Positions 12,425-18,977 of a stretch of 20,133 bases of DNA are shown here, one piece after another. The first letter of the stretch is position 1, and every line of letters starts with the position of its first letter. The notes under the pieces are model-generated. The model had not been told where the DNA came from. It ran no database searches and was given only the letters and a program-made list of their open reading frames with translations. The stretch is taken from assembly GCA_031973435.1 (NCBI GenBank), contig DALYDA010000016.1:1-20133 (forward strand), written 5' to 3'. A program made the translations under genes and the position numbers. Source of the stretch: HK-STAS-PATE-34 sp031973435. Lineage in GTDB: Bacteria > Patescibacteriota > Minisyncoccia > Phycocordibacterales > UBA9973.

Positions 12425-12475
12425 ATCTTAACATGAAAAGCTCTGTTTGACAAACACCTACAAATCAATTATAGT
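12425..12475. promoter_or_regulatory. Divergent promoters sharing one palindromic -35
   Basis: The palindrome GTTTGACAAAC (12445-12455) provides TTGACA (12447-12452) rightward and TTGTCA (12453-12448) leftward. The right -10 is TATAGT (12470-12475, 17-nt spacer) for the gene at 12494. The left -10 is TAAGAT (12430-12425, 17-nt spacer) for rnpB. The two -35 boxes overlap by five bases, so polymerase binding in the two directions should be mutually exclusive. Confidence 0.75.
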
Positions 12476-12493
12476 TTTTTAAAATTTGTTTTT

Positions 12494-12769
12494 ATGCAAG
12501 TAAAAAACATAGTGGAACTCTTAAGGGCGGTCCTGGAATTATCCCTAAGAGAAGGCACTCACCGAGTATCCTTATGGGATGGATGGGACATGATCATTGA
12601 GGATACAGATGAAGTCCCCCACTTATACGAGATTCCTGAAAAAGTACTACGTGGAGAATTTTTTCATAAAGTTACAAGCGTTGCAAATAATTTAGGAAAG
12701 AATATTATAGTTTCCTTCAAAGAAGGTCTTTCCAAGAAGATATACCTAACCCCACAAGTCGCACAATAA
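12494..12769 (+). CDS. Hypothetical protein (91 aa)
   Basis: The family is not recognised. The product has an N-terminal helix (MQVKNIVELLRAVLELSLRE), then a Trp-rich strand region (RVSLWDGWDMIIED), another helix and a C-terminal strand. It is probably a small soluble alpha/beta protein. It is the first of a series of self-contained small genes. Its promoter -10 ends 18 nt before the ATG, so the leader is about 12 nt, AT-rich and without a Shine-Dalgarno site. The TAA stop lies in the loop of the terminator, and the next gene's TTGACA starts 17 nt after the stop. Confidence 0.7.
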   Translation: MQVKNIVELLRAVLELSLREGTHRVSLWDGWDMIIEDTDEVPHLYEIPEKVLRGEFFHKVTSVANNLGKNIIVSFKEGLSKKIYLTPQVAQ

Positions 12770-12782
12770 ATGTGCGATTTTT
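12759..12782 (+). terminator. Terminator with the stop codon in its loop
   Basis: TCGCAC (12759-12764) pairs with GTGCGA (12772-12777). Loop AATAAAT contains the TAA stop (12767-12769). TTTTT follows. Confidence 0.85.
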
Positions 12783-12786
12783 AATT

Positions 12787-12815
12787 TTGACAAAACTAAA
12801 ACAAAGAGATATTAT
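12787..12815 (+). promoter_or_regulatory. Promoter TTGACA-17-TATTAT
   Basis: TTGACA (12787-12792) and TATTAT (12810-12815) are spaced by 17 nt. The -10 ends 17 nt before the ATG at 12833. The promoter starts 4 nt after the previous terminator's U-run. Confidence 0.85.
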
Positions 12816-12832
12816 CTAAAAAAACTTTAATC

Positions 12833-13177
12833 ATGATAGCAACAAAAGTCCCCATGGAGGACAAAATTGCACTAGATTTCGATGAATTACTAACCGAGAT
12901 TTTGTACTTATGTAACGGGGTTTACGAAAATTACGTTTCAGGTTCAAAAAAGGTAGTGGACATTATGATCTGGAATGACCAGGTAGTAACTGTTAACTTT
13001 GGAGAATGGTCAAAAAAAGACCCCTCCATTATAAACGGTGAAGGTCCCCAAAGAATTATTTCTGCTAAAAATATTACAAGAGCAATCTGTGATCTTGTAG
13101 ATAACGGAGTTCCATTCAAAACAGACTCCGGGACAGGCGATGAAGTGCTCTGTCTTGAATTTGAGATAAATGATTAA
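12833..13177 (+). CDS. Hypothetical protein (114 aa)
   Basis: The family is not recognised. The product is acidic, with a helix (ALDFDELLTEILYLCNGVYE) and strand segments (KKVVDIMIWNDQVVTVNF), and an acidic end (DEVLCLEFEIND). It has no signal peptide or membrane helix. A second ATG (MEDKIAL) lies seven codons in. The first ATG at 12833 is preferred because the promoter -10 ends 17 nt before it, giving a leader of about 10 nt like its neighbours. The TAA stop overlaps the first bases of the terminator stem. The general plan (size, promoter, terminator) is like the genes on both sides, but I see no sequence similarity between them. Confidence 0.7.
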   Translation: MIATKVPMEDKIALDFDELLTEILYLCNGVYENYVSGSKKVVDIMIWNDQVVTVNFGEWSKKDPSIINGEGPQRIISAKNITRAICDLVDNGVPFKTDSGTGDEVLCLEFEIND

Positions 13178-13199
13178 TCTGCTAATAGGCAGATTTTTT
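13176..13199 (+). terminator. Terminator overlapping the stop codon
   Basis: AATCTGC (13176-13182) pairs with GCAGATT (13189-13195), followed by TTTTT. The stem starts on the second base of the TAA stop. Confidence 0.85.
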
Positions 13200-13214
13200 A
13201 TTTTATAGTCTACA

Positions 13215-13242
13215 TTGACAAAATCCATAAGATTGATAAGGT
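13215..13242 (+). promoter_or_regulatory. Promoter TTGACA-16-TAAGGT
   Basis: TTGACA (13215-13220) and TAAGGT (13237-13242) are 16 nt apart. The -10 ends 17 nt before the ATG. The 14 bases TAAGGTAAAGAAAA are identical to those of the promoter at 19513-19518 (minus strand). Confidence 0.65.
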
Positions 13243-13259
13243 AAAGAAAACTGAACTTT

Positions 13260-13736
13260 ATGGGACAAAAAAACATCAGAAGGTTATCGGACAAAGGTAC
13301 CTTAAGATATCCAACAGTTTTAGCACAAAGAAATGATGGTAAAATAAGATTCGGATTGGCCGTATATATTGGACACGTTCTGCCTGATGATCAGACAGAA
13401 GCCATAGAAAGTGAAAAATTGGCCGACGATACAGTGCAGAAACTTTTTCCAAATCATGACATCGAAAAGAAAGTGCACCAAGAAACATGGAAACCACCCT
13501 ATCCGTTTACATCAACCCAGCAACGAGCATATGTATATGTTCTTGTACCAAAAGGATCTGTACAGAAAATTGTTCCAACTGCTACCTTGAAAAACAAGAC
13601 TAATACAGAGACCCGGATTCTTAAAAAAAGAGTAAATTACATGATTCCAGGCTTTTTCTATCGACTAGCACAAAGTAAGCGAGGTGGGTCGCTTAATAAC
13701 GAAATAAGTTTCCATTATGACTATGATTCCGAGTAG
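13260..13736 (+). CDS. Hypothetical protein (158 aa)
   Basis: The family is not recognised. The product is basic and strand-rich: MGQKNIRRLSDKGTLRYPTV, then RFGLAVYIGHVLPDDQ, AYVYVLVPKGSV, and a C-terminal NEISFHYDYDSE. The composition suggests a compact beta-rich soluble protein. It has no signal peptide. The leader is about 10 nt with no Shine-Dalgarno site, set by the TAAGGT-type promoter. The stop is TAG, the less common stop here. A terminator (ATCCGC/GCGGAT) follows and is shared with the convergent CPBP gene. Confidence 0.68.
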   Translation: MGQKNIRRLSDKGTLRYPTVLAQRNDGKIRFGLAVYIGHVLPDDQTEAIESEKLADDTVQKLFPNHDIEKKVHQETWKPPYPFTSTQQRAYVYVLVPKGSVQKIVPTATLKNKTNTETRILKKRVNYMIPGFFYRLAQSKRGGSLNNEISFHYDYDSE

Positions 13737-13746
13737 TAAAATACGT

Positions 13747-13772
13747 ATCCGCTTTTTGGCGGATTTTATTTT
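13747..13772. terminator. Terminator between convergent genes
   Basis: ATCCGC (13747-13752) pairs with GCGGAT (13759-13764), followed by TTTATTTTA. It reads well rightward; leftward the U-run is weaker. Confidence 0.8.
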
Positions 13773-14388
13773 ATGAAATTACAAAAAAGCCTAAAGATAC
13801 AGCAACAAGATTTAAAATTGCATGAGAGACAGATACAAGCCAAAGATTTGGAACAAGATAGTATGCAATTGCAAAATATAATCCACCGATAAACGCTAAC
13901 GGCAACATAACGGGCTGTAATGGGAAAATAATATGGAGTATTGTAAAAAGTGTTGCATTGAAAAAGATAACGGTCATTTTGTCAGCAAACACAGACCGCA
14001 ACATCTTCATAAGAAATCCTCTGTATATGAATTCTTGGAAAAACGATACTGGTATAAAAGTAAGGAGTAGGTAGAAACTAGGTTTATGATCCAAAATACT
14101 TCCCATACCAAGCTCATGCGCATAATATGTTATGGAAAATACTCCAACCAATGTTAAAGGCACGTAGAGCAAAAGCCCTTCTCTTAGATTGTCCATTCTG
14201 AAACCTATATCTTTGAATGACCATTTCTCGCGAAAGATTATGATTCCTATCACAACACAAACGACAAACAACGCGCCGAACCTATATGAGTTCGGGATAA
14301 TCCCCCAGTATATAAGTAGGATTGGCAAAAGAAAAATCAGCAACGTTTCGATTGCAAACTTCTGATCGTTGTCCTTATAAAAAACCAT
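13771..14388 (-). CDS. CPBP family (CAAX-like) intramembrane protease homologue
   Basis: The 205-aa product has about seven or eight hydrophobic helices and the three CPBP/Abi motifs. Motif 1 is QEFIYRGFL (118-126), motif 2 is FTILH (148-152, FxxxH), and motif 3 is SHAILN (H189, N193). The usual motif 1 is EExxxR; here the first Glu is Gln118, while E119 and R123 remain. In the archaeal Rce1 structure the first Glu is the catalytic one, so activity may be altered or lost (inference). A TGTTATAAT extended -10 (TATAAT at 14395-14400, minus) ends 6 nt before the ATG, which predicts a leaderless mRNA. Substrates are unknown. Confidence 0.85.
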   Translation of the reverse strand: MVFYKDNDQKFAIETLLIFLLPILLIYWGIIPNSYRFGALFVVCVVIGIIIFREKWSFKDIGFRMDNLREGLLLYVPLTLVGVFSITYYAHELGMGSILDHKPSFYLLLTFIPVSFFQEFIYRGFLMKMLRSVFADKMTVIFFNATLFTILHIIFPLQPVMLPLAFIGGLYFAIAYYLVPNLWLVSVSHAILNLVAVSLGFFVIS

Positions 14389-14434
14389 AAAAAGATTATA
14401 ACATGCAAAAGTGACAACACTATTTTATTTGAAT

Positions 14435-14462
14435 TTGACAAATATTTGTAAAAAAGTAGTAT
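14435..14462 (+). promoter_or_regulatory. Promoter TTGACA-16-TAGTAT
   Basis: TTGACA (14435-14440) and TAGTAT (14457-14462) are 16 nt apart. The -10 ends 17 nt before the ATG at 14480. The promoter lies inside the longer open frame that begins at 14411, so it rules that start out. Confidence 0.8.
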
Positions 14463-14479
14463 TAAGAAAATTTTGTAAA

Positions 14480-14806
14480 ATGAAAAAAATACCGAACTAT
14501 GCCGAAAAGATTAAAAAAATTGAAGGGCATTTTGAATATCTACATGGTGTAATCCTAGATGCTTTCAAAGAGATATATACGGATACTGGTTTGGAGTATG
14601 AAATAGAAGAGGAAAATAAACCTTTCAAGGCAATAAAATGTGGAGATACCCGGAAGGGATTCTTCCCATATAAAATAACCTATACCAATGGCCAGATTGA
14701 ATTATGGAAAATGAATGAAAATGATCCTGACTACAAGGTAACTGCGTGGAAAACAGTGGAGTCATTTAAACAAAACTTCTATACTCACATATCGTCTCAA
14801 ACTTAA
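14480..14806 (+). CDS. Hypothetical protein (108 aa)
   Basis: The family is not recognised. The product begins MKKIPNYAEKIKKIEGHFEY, is hydrophilic, and seems to consist of an N-terminal helix (to about residue 33) followed by strands (FKAIKCGDTRKGFFPYKITY, GQIELWKMNEND). It has no membrane helix. The frame extends upstream to 14411, but those codons contain the promoter itself and read as hydrophobic noise, so ATG 14480 with a leader of about 10 nt is chosen. The TAA stop overlaps the terminator stem, and the next gene's promoter follows at once. Confidence 0.7.
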   Translation: MKKIPNYAEKIKKIEGHFEYLHGVILDAFKEIYTDTGLEYEIEEENKPFKAIKCGDTRKGFFPYKITYTNGQIELWKMNENDPDYKVTAWKTVESFKQNFYTHISSQT

Positions 14807-14825
14807 CCCGTCTGCGGGTTTTTTT
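14805..14825 (+). terminator. Terminator overlapping the stop codon
   Basis: AACCCG (14805-14810) pairs with CGGGTT (14815-14820) around TCTG, followed by TTTTT. The stem starts on the second base of the TAA stop. Confidence 0.85.
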
Positions 14826-14827
14826 GT

Positions 14828-14856
14828 TTGACAATCACACCTTCAGAGAGTAGATT
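14828..14856 (+). promoter_or_regulatory. Promoter TTGACA-17-TAGATT
   Basis: TTGACA (14828-14833) and TAGATT (14851-14856) are spaced by 17 nt. The -10 ends 16 nt before the ATG at 14873. Confidence 0.75.
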
Positions 14857-14872
14857 GAGTAAAAATTGAGTT

Positions 14873-15058
14873 ATGAAAAAGGCTTGGAAAGGCATTGTAA
14901 AATTCTTCGATACATGGCCAGAGGTTTTTAGTGAGAGATGTATCAAAATACTCGAAAACACAGAGGATTCGAGGGAGCTTATGGTCGCAATAGAGAACGA
15001 CCAAAATCATCCGAATACAAATTCTCCTACTCGATATACAGTACGAAGAATTTACTAA
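14873..15058 (+). CDS. Hypothetical small protein (61 aa)
   Basis: The family is not recognised. The product, MKKAWKGIVKFFDTWPEVFS onward, has an amphipathic basic N-terminal helix, a short charged middle (ILENTEDSRELMVAIEND) and a polar, basic end. It is the last of the small self-contained genes between rnpB and the nrd operon. Its -10 ends 16 nt before the ATG, so the leader is about 10 nt and lacks a Shine-Dalgarno site. The downstream terminator is shared with nrdA. The start, promoter and terminator fit the pattern of its neighbours, which is the main support for it being real. Confidence 0.6.
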   Translation: MKKAWKGIVKFFDTWPEVFSERCIKILENTEDSRELMVAIENDQNHPNTNSPTRYTVRRIY

Positions 15059-15083
15059 AACTTAAGAGGAACATACATAAAAC

Positions 15084-15120
15084 AAAAGCCGTGCGGAGAA
15101 TCTCGCACGGCTTTTTTTAT
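15084..15120. terminator. Bidirectional terminator, small gene / nrdA
   Basis: AAAAGCCGTGCG (15084-15095) pairs with CGCACGGCTTTT (15104-15115) around an 8-nt loop, with a U-run to the right and an A-tract to the left. Confidence 0.9.
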
Positions 15121-15156
15121 TTATACTCATACTTATACTAAATCCTCATACTCCCC

Positions 15157-16881
15157 CTACGCTTCGCAACTAACACAAACATTATCCTGAGCAACGAACA
15201 TAACTTTTGGTTTCTTGGAATCCATCTCTTGAAGTTTCTTTCTACCAAACTGCTGTGCTGCGTTCATACTGTGTTGGTAGTAGAGAGTCTTTATTCCCTT
15301 CTCCCAAGCATACAAGTAAAGTGAGTTTAGATCCTTTGCAGACACTGCAGGGTCTATCATTATGTTTAGTGACTGAGCTTGGTCAATATATTTTTGTCGG
15401 TCTGCTGCTTGGTCAATGATAGTCTTCTGGTCGATCTCACTAAATGTTCGGAATACTCTTTTTTCATGATCAGTAAGGAAGTCTAGGTGTTGGACAGAGC
15501 CATCATTGTCACGGATACTGTCCCATACTTCTTTTGTATTTTTTCCTTTTTCCTCAAGTAACTTTTCTAGAGTTGGGTTCTTTATAGTTACTTTCATCTT
15601 GTCTACATCTTTTACAAAGGCGTTTGACATGAGAGGTTCGATACTCTGAGAAACCTGTCCTAGGATAAATGCAGAAGAAGTAGTCGGAGCAACAGCCAAA
15701 AGTGTGGTGTTTCTTCTTCCATAACCTTTCAGAACTTCTGGCTCACCAAACTCTTTTGCAAGTTCTGCAGAACCTTTATAAGATTTTTCTTTTATCAATT
15801 TGAATATTTCTTCATTTAATCTTGTTGCCTCATCACTTTCGAAAGGGATACTGTTCTCTTGTAGATATGTATGCCATCCCAAAACTCCTAGTCCAAGTGC
15901 TCGGTGCTCTTTTGCAAACTTGTGAGCTCTTTGCATGAAGTAAAATGCAGATTGTTTCTGTGGATCACTACTGTCACGATAACTCTCTAGCCTCTCTATA
16001 AAGTCGGTTAGTACTGTGTCTAGGAATGCAACGAGAGTCTCTACTGCGTCTGTGTCTTTCCATTCGTTGTAGTTTCGAAGATTCATAGATGAAAGACAGC
16101 AAACGAAAGATATTTCATCACTTGATGGAAGACAAATCTCTGAACAAAGGTTACTTCCATGTATTGTCATCTTTTTGTCTTTATAGACGTCTGCAGTGTT
16201 GTTGTTTACGTTGTCACTAAAGAGTATGTAGGGATATCCAATCTCAGTTCTTCTTTGGATTATTTTTGCCCAAATCTTTCTTTTTTCTTGATCTCCTTCC
16301 ACCATTTCCTTTAGCCACTTGTCTCCAACTGTTACCGCATAGGTAGACTCTTGGATAGCGTGACCTTCCTTTCCTATATTTAGATACTCTTCGATGTCAC
16401 CATGTTCAACTGGCAAGTATGGAGCAACGTGCCCACGACGGACTGAACCCTGACTAACGATGTTTATAAGACTATCGAAAAGTTCCATGAAGTGTACTGA
16501 GCCAGAAGAGTGACCATTTCCGGATATAACTGTTCCGCGAGGACGTAGTCCACCAAAAAAGGCAGATGTACCACCACCGTACTTTGTCATCATACCTATC
16601 TCTGCGTGTGTATACAAAATACGAGACATGTCATCTGCAACATAACTACCGAAACAACTGATCGGCAAACCTCGAGAAAGGCCATAGTTTGCCCATATAG
16701 GTGTTGCCAAAGAATAAAATCCCTTGGACATATAGTCGTAGAATTTGTCTGCAAATCCTGGTCTATTTAGGAATTTCTCTGCAGTTTCTGCAATGGCTCG
16801 GATACGATCCTCTGCCTTCTCCCCCTCTGCAACGTACCCCTTTGATAAAAATTTTCTACTATTTTCGTTTAGCCAGTACAT
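15157..16881 (-). CDS. nrdA: Ribonucleotide reductase large subunit (class I NrdA), no ATP-cone
   Basis: The 574-aa product holds the full catalytic set of a class I alpha subunit: C76 in LPISCFGSY, N244-x-C246-x-E248 in SNLCSEI, C261 or C262 in FVCCLSSMNL, the radical-relay pair Y534-Y535, and the C-terminal redox pair C569/C572 in VCVSCEA. It reduces ribonucleotides to deoxyribonucleotides using a radical supplied by NrdB. At 574 aa it is much shorter than E. coli NrdA (about 760 aa) because the N-terminal ATP-cone is absent; the cone is on NrdB instead. The gene follows nrdB after 36 nt in one operon. The start has no Shine-Dalgarno site, and the stop is TAG. Confidence 0.95.
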   Translation of the reverse strand: MYWLNENSRKFLSKGYVAEGEKAEDRIRAIAETAEKFLNRPGFADKFYDYMSKGFYSLATPIWANYGLSRGLPISCFGSYVADDMSRILYTHAEIGMMTKYGGGTSAFFGGLRPRGTVISGNGHSSGSVHFMELFDSLINIVSQGSVRRGHVAPYLPVEHGDIEEYLNIGKEGHAIQESTYAVTVGDKWLKEMVEGDQEKRKIWAKIIQRRTEIGYPYILFSDNVNNNTADVYKDKKMTIHGSNLCSEICLPSSDEISFVCCLSSMNLRNYNEWKDTDAVETLVAFLDTVLTDFIERLESYRDSSDPQKQSAFYFMQRAHKFAKEHRALGLGVLGWHTYLQENSIPFESDEATRLNEEIFKLIKEKSYKGSAELAKEFGEPEVLKGYGRRNTTLLAVAPTTSSAFILGQVSQSIEPLMSNAFVKDVDKMKVTIKNPTLEKLLEEKGKNTKEVWDSIRDNDGSVQHLDFLTDHEKRVFRTFSEIDQKTIIDQAADRQKYIDQAQSLNIMIDPAVSAKDLNSLYLYAWEKGIKTLYYQHSMNAAQQFGRKKLQEMDSKKPKVMFVAQDNVCVSCEA

Positions 16882-16917
16882 ATGATATTTGTATTTTATA
16901 AATCTAATAATTTTATT

Positions 16918-18192
16918 TTAAAACAGATCGTCACTTGTTATACTTTTACTCTTTTTGTTGTAGTTGATAGATTTCTTGTTAAAAAAATCTCCGTGCTTTG
17001 TCGCGATAACTTCGTCGTAAAACCAATCAGATTCTTTTAGTAACTTCTCGTTTAGTGTAAATATCTTACGTATACCTATGCTCTGAAGTGAATTGTTAAA
17101 TCTTTGCTTTATAAACTCAAACACTATTTCTTTTGAGATAAACTCTGGTTCCCCTTTTTCGAAAATCCATTCAACAACTTGCTTTTCTGATTCAAACGCT
17201 TCTTCACAAAGTGCAACAACGCCATCCTCAAATTCCTGATCAAACCACTCGGGGTGTTCCTGCTTGATGATGTTTATGATGTCTATTCCAAACAAACCAT
17301 GTATCTGTTCCTCTTTTGATGTTGCCTCTACTGCATTGGATATCCCCTTGAACAAGTTTTTGTTCTTATTAAATGACATGATTATCAAAAACTGTGAGAA
17401 AAGTGAGACGTGTTCAATAAACAATGAAAATAGAAGTATTGATTGACTGTATTCTTTATTATCACTACTTCTTGAATTTGCTAGAGATTTCTCGAGATAG
17501 TTAACGCGTCTCATAAGAGCTGGAATCTCGTCTATCTTTCTAAACACATCATTTAGTCCAAGTATTTCGAGCAAGTGAGAATAAGCATCAGTGTGTCTGA
17601 CTTCACTTTCTGCAAATGTTGCCCCCACTGCCCCTATTTCTGGCTTTGGAATCTTTTTGTAGATATCTCCCCAAAAAGTTTTTACCGCAACTTCGATCTG
17701 AGCGATCGCTAGCATGGCGTTTCTTATTACATTTCTTTCTTTCTCATCTACGTTTACATGGAAATCTTGTACGTCGCCGACGAAGTTGAATTCAGTATGG
17801 ATCCAGTATGAGTGCCGGATAGCACCTACATATTCGTATAATTCAGGGTATTCGTATGGTTTCAAATGTAGTCTTTTTTTGAAAATGTCTCGTCTTCTTT
17901 CCTTGTTTCTTTCTTCTCGGTATAGGATATACGCCTTTGCAACCTCAAAATCACCTTTTTTTGCTATCTCTTGCTCGACAAGATTTTGTATTGACTCTAC
18001 ATCTGGACCATCTTCGGAATCTTTGAACTTTTCTTCAATCTGAAGAATAACACTGTCAACCAAATATATAAGGTTGATGTCCTCGATTGGGGTATTTGTG
18101 GCTTTATATGCCTTTGAGATGGCACTCTCTATGCGCTTGCGGTCAAAATCCACAATTGCTCCACTTCTTTTCTTAACTTGGGTGAGTGCCAT
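16918..18192 (-). CDS. nrdB: Ribonucleotide reductase small subunit with N-terminal ATP-cone
   Basis: The 424-aa product joins an ATP-cone (about residues 4-100; VKKRSGAIVDFDRKRIESAI, then VESIQNLVEQEI and AKAYILYREER) to a class I beta subunit. Diiron ligands are visible: E167, E197-x-x-H200, E260 and E295-x-x-H298. Y204, four residues after H200, is at the place of the radical tyrosine. The C terminus, ending DDLF, should dock to NrdA. ATP-cones normally sit on NrdA and sense ATP or dATP; NrdB-borne cones are known in some lineages (for example Leeuwenhoekiella) and regulate by changing oligomer state. nrdB is the first gene of the operon. The predicted -10 is TACAAT (18228-18233, minus). 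Confidence 0.94.
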   Translation of the reverse strand: MALTQVKKRSGAIVDFDRKRIESAISKAYKATNTPIEDINLIYLVDSVILQIEEKFKDSEDGPDVESIQNLVEQEIAKKGDFEVAKAYILYREERNKERRRDIFKKRLHLKPYEYPELYEYVGAIRHSYWIHTEFNFVGDVQDFHVNVDEKERNVIRNAMLAIAQIEVAVKTFWGDIYKKIPKPEIGAVGATFAESEVRHTDAYSHLLEILGLNDVFRKIDEIPALMRRVNYLEKSLANSRSSDNKEYSQSILLFSLFIEHVSLFSQFLIIMSFNKNKNLFKGISNAVEATSKEEQIHGLFGIDIINIIKQEHPEWFDQEFEDGVVALCEEAFESEKQVVEWIFEKGEPEFISKEIVFEFIKQRFNNSLQSIGIRKIFTLNEKLLKESDWFYDEVIATKHGDFFNKKSINYNKKSKSITSDDLF

Positions 18193-18408
18193 GAATATTT
18201 TAGAAATTTATAAATAAAGGTAATTACATTGTACTAAAAATTTTCTTCTTTCTACTATGTGGAAAAGGAAAATACACATCTTAAAAATATTTTTTTAGAT
18301 GTGTAAAGTCATGTGCCAAACAAGCTAACCTTTTAAAGTGTTTTGAGGAGAATATTTTAAAAAAAAATATTAAAATAGAAAATTGTTATTTACCAAGTCG
18401 TTTGGATG
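18193..18408 (-). promoter_or_regulatory. Intergenic region upstream of nrdB
   Basis: No gene is visible in these 216 nt. On the minus strand they hold: a stem ACACATCT...AGATGTGT around an AT-rich loop (18272-18303), which may end the DUF192 transcript; TTTTCCACA (18265-18257), one mismatch from a DnaA box; and a TACAAT -10 (18233-18228). The DnaA-like site is where the -35 would be. I see no clear NrdR box pair. Confidence 0.45.
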
Positions 18409-18882
18409 TTAAAACTTTACATCGCCACCTACTATGCAATGGTTTTCGCTTGCAAAACCAGATGTTACTTCAAGAACTTTTAATACTGGTAGAGCTGGAG
18501 ACACAGTCTCTGGGTAAGTCTCGGGCTGAAAATCCTCTGTAATATCAACGATTTTACTATTTTCATCTATCCATATTATGTCTATAGCGAAGTTCATATC
18601 TTTCATCCAAAATGACGGCTTGTTCGGCTCTTCAAAAATGAAAAGTAGACCTTCTTGGGGTGACAGATTCGATCTGTTTGAGAGACCTTTTTTCCTTTCG
18701 GAGTCAGAATCTGCCAATCCATAAGAAATTTCCTTCTTGCACAAAGTTACTATCCCCTCATCTAGGGATATATCGGATCTCTCTCCTTTTCCAAAAACAA
18801 AAAATGAAGCTCCTCCAAGGAGTATGAGTGCTAGTATAAGTATTAGTATGCGTATAGGGGAAGATCGACGCGAGCGTTTCAT
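18409..18882 (-). CDS. DUF192 family membrane-anchored protein
   Basis: The 157-aa product has a basic start (MKRSRRSSPIRI) and one hydrophobic helix (about residues 10-31), then a DUF192 domain. It shows the typical order ADSDSERKKGLSNRS, SPQEGLLFIFEEP, FWMKDMNFAIDIIWIDENSK, and a closing VLKVLEVTSGFASENHCIVG. DUF192 proteins are small extracytoplasmic beta-rich proteins of unknown function. An ATG at 18891 is part of the -10 box itself (TATAATG), so it cannot be the start. The ATG at 18882, 7 nt after the box, is chosen and implies a leaderless mRNA. Confidence 0.88.
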   Translation of the reverse strand: MKRSRRSSPIRILILILALILLGGASFFVFGKGERSDISLDEGIVTLCKKEISYGLADSDSERKKGLSNRSNLSPQEGLLFIFEEPNKPSFWMKDMNFAIDIIWIDENSKIVDITEDFQPETYPETVSPALPVLKVLEVTSGFASENHCIVGGDVKF

Positions 18883-18889
18883 AAGATTC

Positions 18890-18895
18890 ATTATA
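18890..18895 (-). promoter_or_regulatory. -10 box TATAAT of the DUF192 gene (leaderless)
   Basis: A perfect TATAAT on the minus strand ends 7 nt before the chosen ATG at 18882. It overlaps an upstream in-frame ATG, which shows that a longest-frame start would be wrong. Confidence 0.75.
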
Positions 18896-18959
18896 CCCCA
18901 TGAGATATTAAAAGTAGATCATTATCTGAGAAATAATCTCACTGGGCATACATTAAAAA

Positions 18960-18977
18960 ACCTGCTATTAGGCAGGT
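18960..18977 (-). terminator. Terminator with the stop codon in its loop
   Basis: On the minus strand ACCTGC pairs with GCAGGT. The 6-nt loop holds the TAA stop (18968-18970) of the upstream gene. TTTTTTAA follows. Confidence 0.85.

Noticed and set aside
11920..12450. Long open frame of 176 codons on the plus strand
   Set aside because: It lies entirely antisense to the clear RNase P RNA gene, and its translation looks random and Arg/Pro-rich.
18193..18408. NrdR boxes before the nrd operon
   Set aside because: The ACACATCT...AGATGTGT stem resembles half of such a palindrome, but the arms are far apart and look like a terminator; no tandem pair is present.
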